DNA from: Syncephalis plumigaleata
Lineage: Eukaryota > Zoopagomycota > Zoopagomycetes > Zoopagales > Piptocephalidaceae
Assembly (NCBI GenBank): GCA_025201365.1
Contig: JAIXMF010000004.1
Span: 868,001-932,000, forward strand
DNA length: 64,000 nt
Reading direction: 5' to 3'
Positions 22,660 to 34,809 of this stretch are shown here, in pieces; the stretch's first letter is position 1; every line of letters begins with the position of its first letter. The notes beneath the pieces were generated by a model. That model saw only the letters and a program-made list of their open reading frames with translations, did no database searches and had not been told where the DNA came from. The position numbers and the translations under genes were made by a program.

Positions 22660-22829
22660 CCTGCTCGTAATTGGTGTCTGGACTAGTAACGACATTGCAC
22701 TCCATTCCATTCCATTCATTTGTTTATCCATTCATTCATTGATTGATTGATTCAATTGTCTTACTCTATCCTACTCTAGTCTTATCCATTGCTTCTTTCC
22801 AGTTTAATTCAGGATACTAATATTGCAAC

Positions 22830-23252
22830 ATGTTGATCAGTAACAAATTATACGTTGTAGCACTCACTTTGGCCGGTCTAGTCTGGACAAGCCATGCGGA
22901 TACTATTCAAGTGAACTCACCCAAGGATGGCGCCACCTTCTGTATCGATAAACCCATGAGTATCGATTATCAGAATATGCGAAATGGTATGGCCATCATG
23001 AAATCCATCTCGGTCGATATTGTACAGGATGAAAAGACAAAGCTCAGTCACCAGGCTTCCAGTGAACGTCCCTCACAGGAGGCCGACTGGCATTACATGG
23101 GAGATATTTCCCTCAAGTCGCTTTCTCCAGGAAAGTACGAGGTACAGGTGATAGGCGAGGCTTATGTGCCATCACGCCGTAATCCCGATGATCGTAACAT
23201 GGTCGTTAAAACCAACGTACAAATCAACGTCGCTTGCTGTGGACAATGTTAA
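22830..23252 (+). CDS. Small secreted Ig-like/Kre9-like protein
   Basis: 140 residues in a single exon. Signal peptide MLISNKLYVVALTLAGLVWT with likely cleavage after SHA. The mature part starts DTIQVNSPKDGATFCIDKPM, which resembles the beta-sandwich start of Kre9/Knh1-like (Ser-Thr-rich anchored) domains. It ends VQINVACCGQC, with three cysteines in the last five residues. There is no GPI signal or membrane anchor. It is probably a cell-wall or extracellular protein. The family assignment is weak and based on one motif. Confidence 0.65.
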   Translation: MLISNKLYVVALTLAGLVWTSHADTIQVNSPKDGATFCIDKPMSIDYQNMRNGMAIMKSISVDIVQDEKTKLSHQASSERPSQEADWHYMGDISLKSLSPGKYEVQVIGEAYVPSRRNPDDRNMVVKTNVQINVACCGQC

Positions 23253-23381
23253 TAACCGCAACTGCTAAATAGTCAGTTAACAAATGCATTTATCAATAAA
23301 CCTTATTACATATCATTTCACATTGTTATCATATGTGTATACAAGCTATTTCAGCTTATTTTTATTGTACGATTACAATAA

Positions 23382-24368
23382 TCAAGATGATGTCTTTGCC
23401 AGGATGGACCAAGTCTCCTTGGCAATTGATTCCGCCTCTGCCATAGCACCCATTCCTATTCGACATTCAATCAGCAATAGCGTTTCATGAACACTTTGTA
23501 TAATTGTCACATACCCGTATCACCGCAAGCTAGCCTTTTTGCTATTGGACCGAATATATGCCATCCCAACTGCTGTTGCAATATATCGAGATGCTGTTTC
23601 GTAAATGGATGCGACCACATATGCGTGTTCATCGCGGGACATATTAACACTGGTCGATTCACGTCCCATGCTCGTGCAATACATGTCTACCAATTTGATT
23701 TACTATGGTTAACTTAACTAATACTTGAACAGAGATGGAGTTTGCATACACACCACGAGATTATCGCATTGTCCATTAGCAAGTTTCGCTAGGGTATTTG
23801 CATCCAACGGAGCAATCACCATAATATCTGCCCATTTCCTTAGCTATTATTCAACAAGGAACACTTGTCAATCTATCGCTAATAGTAATTCTACTTTAGA
23901 TCAATAGTTGTACCTACCTCAATATGAAGTACATCATCGGCTACCGTCCTCCATGACTATCGTATATGTACATGTATATATCATTTATTAGTGAGCATGA
24001 ATTGTTTAATCATAATCGGCCTTGACCTACCGACCACTCTTCTTTATCTGTATAGATTGGCACACTAATTTCTTGTCGCTTAAAAAAGTGCTGTGCACGT
24101 TCTGTACTCACTACACGAATATCTACTGAAGCATTCTATGCTTGTTCATCAGTTCACTGCTTGCTCATTTCGCTATTATTATTATTATTATTACGGTGTT
24201 TACCTTGGGTGCATGTTGCGACAAATACTCAATGAGAAGTGGTAGCTTAATGGTTGCGACACTACCCGTCACCGCCACAAGTATACGATAAACGCGTTCT
24301 GTATCGGGTAGTGCAACCGAGGAACTGATAGGAATAGATGGACTTGCCATGGAATAAGGAGTGGTCAT
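23382..24368 (-). CDS. Phosphopantothenoylcysteine decarboxylase (PPCDC/Hal3 family)
   Basis: Flavoprotein of coenzyme A synthesis, decarboxylating 4'-phosphopantothenoylcysteine to 4'-phosphopantetheine. Six exons in phase (24204-24368, 24031-24135, 23918-23956, 23754-23843, 23515-23686, 23382-23455) give 214 residues. Seen are the FMN-binding start LVAVTGSVATIKLPLL, IAPLDANTLAKLANGQCDNL, the substrate clamp PAMNTHMW with its asparagine, and ACGDTGMGAMAE near the end holding the catalytic cysteine. It lacks the long acidic extensions of yeast Hal3/Vhs3, so it is probably the plain enzyme. The start at 24368 avoids a hydrophobic leader from an ATG at 24437, which is unlikely for a cytosolic enzyme. 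The donor after exon 4 could be three bases earlier. Confidence 0.88.
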
Positions 24369-24525
24369 TGTTTGTGAATTAGTTACTGAGACGACGACAA
24401 CAACGAAAAGATAAATTGATACAGGCGAGCCTATCATGTGACGTTTACCGTCGTTTCTTTTGTTTATTCCGCAATCTATCTAGTCTACACTATCACTTCT
24501 TCACTATTACTATCTACTCGTCACT

Positions 24526-26199
24526 ATGTATCAAGGTAACTATTCAATATGGCTATCATAACTAGATATTCATAATATACACTCTAGGTGGTTCATCCCT
24601 GTACACACCAGTATTGGATGTACCAATTACTGTATCTCGTCGATGTCGTCAACTGAACGCGGTAAGCATGTAAAAATGATAGTCGCATACGTGCCTATAG
24701 TCTATTCAACTATGCTTCTTTTTCTTCTTCTTTGTAGACACGACTACCTGCCGTGAATCAGGCATTGATTAGTGCACTAGCTGAATTGGTAAACAGAAAT
24801 AATAACTGCTGCTGCTATTGCTGTTCTTTGTAGTCTAATGATACTTTACTATTTTATATAGCCAGAGATTGACTTTTCCCTGGAAGAGGAGACGATTGCA
24901 GCATATGATGAATTCAATAAGAAACAGGTAGCTCAACAGGTAGCGGAACAGGAACGTATCAAGCGGGAACAAGTCGAGATACAACGACGAGCACCAGGCT
25001 TGGATAGTAGTGGACGTATCTTGGAGCCATTACGTACATCATTGGCTGCACAACAACTGACCATGACGACAAGTTCCAATGGCAATATGGTATGTTACTA
25101 TTGACAATGATAATAATTGATTCATCGTGTATTATACATACTGACTATGATATAGATATTATCAGAAGAGGATTTGAAAGTATTAGAGAAGGATATCATA
25201 TCAGTAGCTAATAGCAAGCCATCAATTAGTATGGCAAGACCCGTAACACCAGTAACTATTGTGGATGCACCATTGCAAGTGCCGGCAATACCATCATCTT
25301 CACTATCTCATCTATTGAATGGTACATCAGTAACAAGTCATCCTACTGCAATGAGTAGTCCGAGTAATTCTAATAACAATACCATACCATTATTGAATGA
25401 GACACACTCATCGCATGCATCACCATCGATACATCCAATCGAGGATTCACTCTCTCATCAATTCACATCTATCAGCATTGCCACAATCAATAATACACCT
25501 GTAAATACATCGAATGCAATGTCAATACCTATCGAATATATGAACACACCACCAGCACAATCATTTGCATCACCATCATCATCATTAATGTCAACAACAC
25601 TGTTACCAAGTAAATATGGTCAATCACCTTCATCTATTCCTACTATCAATTCTACTATTACAAATAGTAGTAACCCGTGTACAACAAATAATACGATATC
25701 ATCTGATGTTCAACGTCATTTATTAGAGAAATCTAGTTGGAATGCAACATCGATACCATCTTTAATGACACGTTCAACCTCTGAAGAATTACCTAGTAAC
25801 CCCTCTAGTCATTTCACTACTGCTACTACTACTATTAGTACTAATACTAGTATAAATGAACAATCCACTCAACATTCATTTCATTTGAATCGATATGGCC
25901 ATCGACAATCATTATCGGCACACACATCACCGACTATTGATCCATTTGCACCGCTTGAATATAGAAGCATGGTTGATCATGGCAATACGGAAACTACTCG
26001 ATTTAATCCGTTGCAGTATTTCCATGAACAATCTCATAATGAGTTGATATCTACCTCAAAACCATCCCTACCATCATCTATTACAACTGATCCAAATGAC
26101 AATTACTCTTTATCTTCTCTACCGCCTACTGCACTATTATCAAATCACACGGTAATTGATGATATACCCTACTATTTCCCAGATGCTACTCATGAATAA
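24526..26199 (+). CDS. Unrecognised Ser/Thr/Asn-rich protein
   Basis: Five exons in phase (24526-24535, 24588-24661, 24738-24788, 24862-25089, 25156-26199) give 468 residues. The first 65 residues look folded (SSLYTPVLDVPITVSRR, then ALAELPEIDFSLEEETIAAY). Next comes a charged Gln/Glu helix of about 35 residues, likely coiled coil (NKKQVAQQVAEQERIKREQ). The last 330 residues are low complexity, rich in Ser, Thr, Asn and Pro. No domain is recognised. The start is divergent from the PPCDC gene, with about 160 bases between. Confidence 0.65.
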
Positions 26200-26741
26200 A
26201 CTACCACTCGCAGTCGTAGTAATTCTTTAATTCTACTTTGCTTAATCCTATAAAATAAACTACAGCTGTATTGCTTATTATCACACTAGTTCGAATCTAT
26301 TTCTATGAAGCCATATGGCAAATGGCTTATTTATTCAATCTGTGATGGAATAACATCTAATCCTGGAAATTAGACATAATTCAAATTACCATTTATGGTA
26401 TATTGACATGTTCTTCAGCTCCACCTTGCCCTACAAGGATGTTTTGAGTGGCTTTCAGTGTCCATTATAAAGTGTTTGCTTTCCTTTCCTTGTTAGTGTC
26501 TCCTTTTCTCCCTTTTCTATCCAAAGTACTTTTCCTGCACTTTTTACAAGAAATACGCTAGTCGTATTCTCTTGATATTGATTCTTTCTATTATTATTAT
26601 TAAATACTCTTCTTTATTGCATTATCTACCTCTCTCTCTCTCTCTATCCACTTGCATGTCTAACCGACCAATCAATCCATCAATCCATCACATAGCAAAA
26701 TAACTAAAAAAAATATCATTATAATATTTAATGGGTCTATC
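26200..26741. other. Intergenic region
   Basis: Holds a CT run (26632-26645) and a small direct repeat (ATCAATCC) near 26670. No gene seen. Confidence 0.45.
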
Positions 26742-27952
26742 ATGTCGACTCGCACTTCGAACACATTTGATATCACGTCCGAGTCCACTTCTAATTCACG
26801 GTCATTTGCAACTATAGCAAGTGCCAATACGAAGCCCTCCGTCACTTCTATCGTCACCGTTATTGGCGAGGGACACGCGTGTGATCCTACGACACGCTGC
26901 GCAATTGGACTCGCGTGCTACTTGCGCAATGCCACGTCTACTGCGACACCCTTTAGTATTGTGAATGAGCCTGACGCCACTTGTCGACCAGCGTCTACCC
27001 CGGGATTTATTCTAGCATCTCCTCTAGCGAGTAATGCACCCCTCACCGAACGACCCGTGCCATTACGCTGGCCAACCTTTGTGAATGGACCGCTGGCCGG
27101 TCTCGGCTCCTCCTGCCAATTAATGACTGTACCGCGTAATAATACGCTAAAAGCATGGTTAAGTGCGCGTAACGAAATCGATCTATCCATCATTGGAAAC
27201 TGCGTTGAAAACGCTTATTGTCAGAGTGACTCCGTATCAAACCAAAATGTAACGCTGTCAGGCAAATGTGAACAATTAATCGAGGATCGTCGTAGATGTA
27301 CGGGACATAATCAGGTGAGTAGCAATGTATATATAAATAGATTATGCGTGTCTATCCATCCATGTCACTCTAGTCGGATCATTTATTAATCGTGCATTAT
27401 CATTAGTGTGCCAGTGGCTATTGTCAATATAGCCTTGATGCCGGGCATAGTGTTTGCATGTCAAATGAGGGTTTTCTCGATGAACCAACTCATCGTGTGT
27501 TTCATGTCACCCTTTGGTTTCTACTGGCCTCGGCTCTATTGCTACTTGTCGCTATCGTATTAAGCTGCCATCGAAGACGAGTTAAACCCGCACCAACACC
27601 GTCATGCGCTTGGAACGACAGTCCCACGAGTATTGGCGTGTCGTTGACATTGCCACCACCAGTACTCTCTTCTATACGATCCAAGCAGTCTGCAACAAGT
27701 AGTGAACACAATAGAATGTCGGGTTGCACGATCGGGCATGATACAATAGTATCATCGAATACCAGGTCCGATAACATCATTGAAGACGATAGCCGACTTG
27801 ATATATGGAGGAGGCGATTATTCTATCGATTCTCCATTTGTCGGACGCATGGTGTACCACGCTGGTTCATCGCAATAATAGGCAGCTTATCATTAGCACT
27901 ATTAATTGCAGGTGTCGTCTATATGATAATCCCTTGGCCTTATGTTGCCTGA
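26742..27952 (+). CDS. Cysteine-rich two-TM membrane protein, unknown
   Basis: Exons 26742-27314 and 27407-27952 (phase 0, GTGAGT donor) give 372 residues. The first 200 residues contain about ten cysteines arranged in short knots (GHACDPTTRCAIGLACY, then NCVENAYCQ, then CASGYCQY), typical of an extracellular or luminal region. TM1 is about VTLWFLLASALLLLVAIVL. A Ser-rich loop follows, and then TM2 near the C-end (FIAIIGSLSLALLIAGVVY). No N-terminal signal peptide is seen with this start, so either an upstream exon is missed or TM1 acts as a reverse signal-anchor. The family is unknown. Confidence 0.6.
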
Positions 27953-28435
27953 TAGTACTGCTTTAATGACGATGATCATGCCGATACTAGCCTATTCCTA
28001 TCGCGAATAGGACGTTATGGTTCATCATCTGCTATATCAATTAGGATTTGGCATATTATACCGTAGAGTATAGTACGCTATTTAATCCGGAATTGATATC
28101 GAGTATATATTTAGGCAGACTGAACTACTTACATTGTAACAATGTAACATAAAAATTACCTTGTTATTACACGACATACTTGATTGATGAGTAGGTCGTG
28201 TGGTAGCACTTTGCATTATGTACCAGTACATGGAGTAATCTATGTACTCTTTTTTAACTTTTTCTTCTTGCGTATTCATAGAAATTTATGCCATATGTTT
28301 GTTTGCAACGATATTATTATGTACTTTGCTACGTGAAATAAATAAATATAACTATATTATTACTGAAATATAATCTATGTAGTATTTTTATTTTTATTTA
28401 TATATTTATATATATGACAACAAAAAGTGAATAGT
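27953..28435. other. Convergent 3' intergenic region
   Basis: AT-rich flank between two converging genes. Short frames here have no recognisable content. Confidence 0.45.
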
Positions 28436-30829
28436 TTAATGATCGGTGAATTCCAACCATTCAAGATCGATATCGGTAGTGGTAAGGTCGCCAGAAGTAG
28501 TCGATTCATTTGTCGTGGTACGTACATCACTAATACGTAGTGCATAGTTGCAGCAGACCTCCCAGTTTTGTTTTCGATTCCTCGATGTATCCGTAGATTC
28601 CTCGTCATCATGCGTGGATGAAATCATGGAGTCAATGGAATGAACAGACATGCCACGTTCTAGATCCAATACTTGCGATGCACCTTTCTCGAATGATGGC
28701 TGCTTACTACTATTGATCGGTGGACGTCGTTTACTTCGATTACTTCGTCGAGATGAATTACGGCCTGATGCTGCTGATGCTGATGATGCTGATGAAGCAG
28801 CCGATAGATTCATTAGATAGGTGCGTCCAATCAATTGGCCTGCAGGTCGATGGCCATCAAACAATAATGAATGTATAAATATGCCAGTGTCCATGCTTAA
28901 TAGCTGTATACGATTCATACGATCATGTACACAAATGTAGCCTACACTAAGCATAGGAGTGACGGTTAGGATGCCTCGTATCCTGATTCGCCATAAGACA
29001 CTATCTTCATCATCATTCTCTATCGTACTACTACCATTGGATAGATAATTCGAAGAGATACTCGCATTCCACTTATTCTTTGTGAGTTGATGGATATTAT
29101 GCATTAGCAGCATATCCTCTACGTCAATGTCACGACTAGTGTATAGTACAACACGAGAGTCATCCACTCGACAAGCGTGTATCCATCGGGATGGACGACC
29201 ATTTTGTAGAATATAACCAGATGCTACACATCTCGGTGCTTCCGTGTAGAGACCTAGTTCCCAGACCCTCCATCGTATGATCTGTTGACGTAGCATCCAT
29301 GCTGGTGTAGCATCCGATGGATTGGACGAATTGAAATGCCCATTTGTACTATTGCCCTCGACAATGTCCATTATATCTGTATTTGTCACCGAGTACGTGT
29401 CTTCAACATGACACGTATACACGAAGACACAATGATGGGATAACGTCTGTAGATGCGCTTGTCCTTCACGACCGACACACCAACCGGTACTCCAAAGTCG
29501 TGTCGGCAGATGATAAGCATAGATTCGACGCTGCTGCGATGTCATGGTCGATGGCGATAAAGTAGACTCCATGTCGCCATCTTCGTACGTGCTATTCGCG
29601 CGTGTATTGCATGGTCGTATGTAGACTAGACACCAATTGCCATGAACGCTAATGCCAAATCGATCTCCTAGTTGACCGGGAACATCCACGAGGAATGGTA
29701 TGTTTGGCTCATCGTCAACGGCACCAGAGAATCGTGGCGGTTTAAGCAGCCACACTTGTAGTTGACGCGCTAGAAATGATTCCGCCGCTAACAAGTAGGA
29801 TTCGGTAATTTTACACCAAGCACGCGTTGGATTCAATCCACACCAGTCTAGCAGGGTAATATGCATGGATGGATAGGGTGGTGTGTTAGGCGAATTATCA
29901 TAAATGGATGAATCCGCAGCGACTCTACTAGGAAGATGTCGCAATAGAGCAAATTGTCGATAATGTGGATGTCGAATAATAGTTCCCCATAGGCCAACAG
30001 GTCGCATGATCCAGCCATGCGATTCTGTAGGACTACTACTCGTAGTATCCGCGGGTAGATTACTAGGCAGATCGGTCCTAGTTTTAGATGGTGTTGCCAT
30101 TATAGTTGGTATGGATATTGTGCCGTGTTTGCGTTTGAAAAGACCATTACGCAGGTTGAATTCGACCAGTAGACGAGCAATATAGGCACGATGCCAGTTT
30201 AATAGTAGTTTCGGATTAGAAGACGTGGACGCTGCCGTCATGTAACTATAGAGATTGTCTAGTTCAGCGTTGGGCGATGTAGGGCTTATAGCAGCATCTT
30301 GTTGATGCCAATCCCGAATCTGTTCGCATCGCCACCACCAACGAAGCCAGGCTAACTCCCGTTCATCGACACTCCGTGCCTTGTAGGTATGATCGGCTAC
30401 TCGGTAGACACGCATGCCCAGCGAAAATGCACGCTGATAACGATAGGCCCATAGTATTCGGTGGCTTGTGATATGTCGATAAAGTAGCTGGCAAGTACTG
30501 GCGAGTAAGAGTAAGCCATGATCATCGAGGAATTGAATCAGTTCCACCAGTAAGATATCAATATGGCTTAATAGACGTGATTTATCCAATGACTCTATAT
30601 TCTTAACAGGCATAACATTTGATGCTCGCCTCCTATTGCTACTGCTATTACTAGTAGTAGTAGTAGTAGTAGTAGTACTAACTATTCCGGTAGATAGACC
30701 ATTTCTTTTATCTATCGAGTAATGCCTAATGGTACTCTCGATAATAGTCTTGTTGGTATGAACATTTTCCTCAACAGTCTTCAGTTGTACCAGCGTTTCA
30801 GCGTCACTGTCATCTGCCGTGTCCACCAT
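28436..30829 (-). CDS. F-box-like / beta-propeller protein 2
   Basis: Intact 797-residue ORF without introns. After a Ser/Thr-rich leader, an F-box-like helix set occurs at about residues 90-140 (LLSHIDILLVELIQFLDDHG, then LLASTCQLLYRHITSHRILW). Next come YRYQRAF and a block with LLLNWHRAYIARLL, as in the protein at 15128-17104. The rest alternates beta-strand-rich segments (IRWRVWELGLYTE, WIHACRVDDSRVVLY, WRIRIRGILTVTPM) consistent with a degenerate propeller. Low-complexity Ser/Ala and basic stretches sit near the end. It is a probable SCF substrate adaptor by family plan. A TAG microsatellite near 30650-30675 encodes a run of threonines. Confidence 0.58.
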   Translation of the reverse strand: MVDTADDSDAETLVQLKTVEENVHTNKTIIESTIRHYSIDKRNGLSTGIVSTTTTTTTTSNSSSNRRRASNVMPVKNIESLDKSRLLSHIDILLVELIQFLDDHGLLLLASTCQLLYRHITSHRILWAYRYQRAFSLGMRVYRVADHTYKARSVDERELAWLRWWWRCEQIRDWHQQDAAISPTSPNAELDNLYSYMTAASTSSNPKLLLNWHRAYIARLLVEFNLRNGLFKRKHGTISIPTIMATPSKTRTDLPSNLPADTTSSSPTESHGWIMRPVGLWGTIIRHPHYRQFALLRHLPSRVAADSSIYDNSPNTPPYPSMHITLLDWCGLNPTRAWCKITESYLLAAESFLARQLQVWLLKPPRFSGAVDDEPNIPFLVDVPGQLGDRFGISVHGNWCLVYIRPCNTRANSTYEDGDMESTLSPSTMTSQQRRIYAYHLPTRLWSTGWCVGREGQAHLQTLSHHCVFVYTCHVEDTYSVTNTDIMDIVEGNSTNGHFNSSNPSDATPAWMLRQQIIRWRVWELGLYTEAPRCVASGYILQNGRPSRWIHACRVDDSRVVLYTSRDIDVEDMLLMHNIHQLTKNKWNASISSNYLSNGSSTIENDDEDSVLWRIRIRGILTVTPMLSVGYICVHDRMNRIQLLSMDTGIFIHSLLFDGHRPAGQLIGRTYLMNLSAASSASSASAASGRNSSRRSNRSKRRPPINSSKQPSFEKGASQVLDLERGMSVHSIDSMISSTHDDEESTDTSRNRKQNWEVCCNYALRISDVRTTTNESTTSGDLTTTDIDLEWLEFTDH

Positions 30830-31826
30830 GCGGGTTTACAAAACGTATAGGTGTGTCAATTCCAAAATACAAGCCCGCTAATTGCGTATAACAACATATA
30901 CATAAGCGTGTATATAAATAAATAAGAATGAAGTATAAGCAACGAAGATGAATCACAGTAAAATGATAAAAAAGGAACGCTTACAAATACCACCACGTCT
31001 CTTTCCTCACTCTTCTATTGATGACACACACAGACACATAGACACAAGTACCATCATATCTGCATTATTCCTTACCGAATTAGTAATGTTCACTTTGGTT
31101 AATCTTGTATGTTCCTTTCTATTGCTCGTTTATTATTTCATTTATACTGAGTACTATGAATAAATCACTTGTTTACATTAATAATGATATAGTATATATG
31201 TACCTATATCACGATTAGTGTCATAGATGGAGCAAAGTCATGAGTCCGCTCATTCTATCGAAAATCACGATTGTTGTATGACGTAGTTCCGCTTTTATAC
31301 AGCAATGTCCGACTTTTATTTCTTGGCATTCTAAGCTACTACTGCTACTGTTGCTGCTGCTGCTGTTGCTACTGTTGAATCATCAAGTAGGTATTCCAAT
31401 ACAGTCATCTATTAGATTACTATGATTTGCTCATATAGTATATCGTTTAAGGAAAGCGTAACTTATTTGTTGATCTACTCCTCGTGTATCTCTTCATTGG
31501 GGTAATGGTTAATTGCATTTCTTTACCGATCAACACAAAAGGACTGATTAACGGTGAACAATTACCACGAGACATTGTCGGCTGACTTTCTCCACCTTGC
31601 TCTCTCGTTCTTCCTTTGCCGCGTGTTCACCTCGTTGTTGTATATTTGTCTCGCTTCTATCGTTGCTCCACTCTTTCTCACTCTTTCTTTCTCGCTCTCT
31701 TCTACTTTGGTGTGTGTGTCTTTCTATTTCCATTCTACTCGTTGATACGTTAATTTAGGTGAGCGTTTGTACACCTATAGTCATTTCTATTAGTATTATT
31801 ATTATTATTAGCAACAGTAATAGTAA

Positions 31827-31882
<56 letters not shown>

Positions 31883-32174
31883 CGCTCAACATTACTTGGC
31901 AGCAGTTTCATTAGTTTAGCGACTCACACTTGGCCTATATATACATACATATATATACCGCCTTTCATCACTAATAACTCCGCTTGGTTCATTCCTCTTT
32001 TCGACAAAACGGCATTTGTAAACACAACCACATCATTCATATTTGTGTTTAGTTCTCGTCTGATAACAACATATATTCATATATTTATATACTCATATAT
32101 TATTGCATCATACTAGTATAACGCATTTTGAATCATATTACCTTCTTTAACGTCCATTTATTTGCTCTTTCATT
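30830..32174. other. Divergent promoter region with microsatellite
   Basis: About 1.3 kb between divergent genes. Contains the TAG repeat below, GA/CT-rich stretches (31570-31730) and several TATA-like AT runs (31938-31960, 32065-32100). Short hydrophobic frames (for example 30948-31163) are not convincing genes. Confidence 0.45.
31827..31881. repeat. (TAG)n microsatellite
   Basis: About 18 uninterrupted TAG units, preceded by a degenerate ATT/TAA stretch from 31793. Confidence 0.9.
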
Positions 32175-33334
32175 ATGCTACAATTACTATTTCATCGAGG
32201 TTTCAATGGATTTCTCGGTATTCGTAAGGATGCTCGATCATATCTACGCCATGTAGTGCTTTCGCTCTTCAGCTTCCTGTTGCTATCGATGCACTGGGGA
32301 GTAGCGATGGCCGCGGATCCAACGCCTACTAAACCCATTGTTCCTGATGTGCCTACATCCTTTCCTACTGCGCCGCCAACCCCGCAAGAAGGTAAGTAGC
32401 ACGTATATAGATGCATACGTATTCTATCGTGTTGTGTGAATAGCATCAAAGAATCCTACATGATATCTGAGAACCGTAGATCGTAGATGCTATTATCCTT
32501 TACTAATGATTGAATTGCTACTCTTCTTTTTCTTCTTCTTCTTCTTCTTCTTCTTCTAGTGCAACAAGCCCTCACACCCCAATCAATTGTAGGAGCTATC
32601 GTGGCATTAGTGGTTGGATTCGTACTATGCTTCTTCGGTTATCGATTCTTCCGTCCCACGCTGTTCCTGGCCGGTTTTGTTATTGCAGGTAAGCAATCTG
32701 TAATGTATTCATTTACACCTTGCTAACTTGCTAACTTGCTAATTGATCGAATGTAATAGCATTTGTAACATACGTTGTCTGCCTAAATGTGGCACCACTC
32801 AAGGGTGATCAATACGATAGTATTAAACGTACCGTCTACATTGTCTTGGTGATCGGCGTAGGATTCATTGTCGGTGTCCTGGCCGTGTGTTTCTGGCGAT
32901 TTGGTCTTTTACTTGTTGGTGCCATGGGCGGTCTCGTTGGCGGTCTATTCATTCTCGCCTTTATGCCTAACGGTCTCATTAAGGAACCCGTATGGAAGGC
33001 TGTACTCATTGTTATACTTGTGATACTCGGTGCCATACTAATATTTAAATTCGAGCGACCCGTAGTTATTGTGGCCACGTCAGCCGGTGGTGGTTTCGCC
33101 CTCGCCTTGGGTATCGACTTTTTCGTACAATCGCAATTTGCCAGCACGATTGCCACCGTGTTGGGCGGTGCCTCATCCGCTGTGCTATCCTTCGACGCTA
33201 AAACGTATATTATGCTGGCGTTAGTCGCTATATTCGCCATACTTGGTATGATTGTACAGTTCCGATTCTTTAAGGGTGTCTTTGGTAATGGTAAACCTGC
33301 CACCGACACCTCTGGTCGTCAAGACAACGCATAA
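32175..33334 (+). CDS. DUF4203/TMEM198-like membrane protein 1
   Basis: Exons 32175-32391, 32560-32688 and 32760-33334, all phase 1, give 306 residues. A signal-like hydrophobic start (LSLFSFLLLSMHWGVAMA) is followed by a Pro-rich spacer. Six to seven TM segments then match the TM7SF3/TMEM198 (DUF4203) pattern: LTPQSIVGAIVALVVGF, CFFGYRFFRPTLFLAGFVIA, and FERPVVIVATSAGGGFALAL. The middle exon is 129 nt, as in the paralog at 34810. Introns are 71-168 nt, and the first has a long CTT tract before its acceptor. Location is probably the plasma or endomembrane. The function of the family in fungi is unknown. Confidence 0.75.
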
Positions 33335-34809
33335 ACAGCATGCTGCTCATTATAGTTCAACTCGCTGATGAAATGATGAACGAGTGGAGTAGCACATAAA
33401 GTAGTTGATGTATATCCGAGAGAGAAAATATGGATACATAATGCTTCATTGGCATGATTATTCCTCGGATCATTTGTTGATTTATTTCTTTATTAGTATT
33501 ATTTTATTTTAATTATAATCTATTTACCTATCTATCTATCTACACAATGTATGACGTCTGATTCGCATAGGAATAACATCTTCACTTTCTCTCATACTTG
33601 TGCGACTATCTTATCCCTTCTACTTTTACCTCTCCTTTGCCAATCAGTCTAATGTGGCCATTAACGTTTTACAATTTTATTAAAATATCAATTGTTTTTT
33701 ATTATAATAACATCTCCACCATCGATAGGAAACAGTGGAGTACGGCACTTTATGTATTCTCGGTGTTTTTTCTAGTAGCAACACTGGATCTTTCCATGTT
33801 TCTATTAAACAAACAATTGGTCATGAAACGAGGGTGCTGATCACAAGTAGACCAGCTGATCATCATTCAGGCATTAGGACTGCTACTTCTAGAGATGTGG
33901 CGACAATGACAATGACAATGACAATGTCCTATTTTTACGCCTTTTTCTTTCCTTTTAGTCTTAATATCGATGACGACACGAATGTGTTACGGTGTAACTC
34001 AAGTCGCTGTTTAAATAATAACACGGTATTTGGATCAATACGTAATACTATAATGATAGCTAGATATACTTGCATCGTATTTGAAATAAAGAACTAGCTA
34101 GTGACAGCATAGTCATAATGTGCTTGTTATCATCCACTATAAAGTACTAAAATACAGAACAGACAAATGGTTATACGTAGTTACATCTACGTGTGTGTGT
34201 GTGTGCATGTGAGCGATGACTAGTGGTCACCAGACCCATCCCAATCCGATATACTACCCTAAAAATGCCCGTTTATTATCAATTGGCGTGTGATACGAAT
34301 GGTATACGTGTTAGCATGTGGATTTACAAATGAACAGTGACAAGATGTGTGCATGTGTGTGCATGTATGTGCGTGTATACTCGCCTACACATGCTCGCCA
34401 TTTAAAGGCCGATGAACAAGTCGACTCGCCCGATACTTTGTCGTCTTCCTCGGCCAACATCCTGCACACATCTGTATTCTCCTATTCATCAAGTTGTCTA
34501 GTAGTTCGTTTACCCGCTTTCTTTCCCATTCTATTGTTTGTTCATCCTCGCACTTGTTGATAATCATTTCAGAAGAGAAAATAACACTTTATTTTATTTG
34601 TGGTTTATCGTACAAATACGCACACACATTCATCTCCAATCCTTTTGTTCATATCGTATTTGTGATTGTGTGTGTTGTATACGTCAACTCCATCAAGAAT
34701 ACGTACTCTTCTTTATTTTCCTATTCCTAGTCTTCTATTTATTATTGGTATCTCTCTCGTTAGTTACAAAAAATAGCACAACAACAATAACGACGATTAT
34801 TCTTATCGT
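33335..34809. other. Intergenic between the two tandem DUF4203 genes
   Basis: About 1.5 kb. Contains GT-rich stretches (34190-34205, 34340-34375). Several short open frames on both strands lack homology signals. Likely 3' flank and promoter. Confidence 0.45.

Noticed and set aside
26285-26300. GTTCGAATC-like B-box of a tRNA gene
   Set aside because: No A-box at a fitting distance and no pairing acceptor stem.
30948-31163. Short frame with a TM-like end
   Set aside because: Only the hydrophobic tail is suggestive; no homology, and it lies in a promoter-like region.
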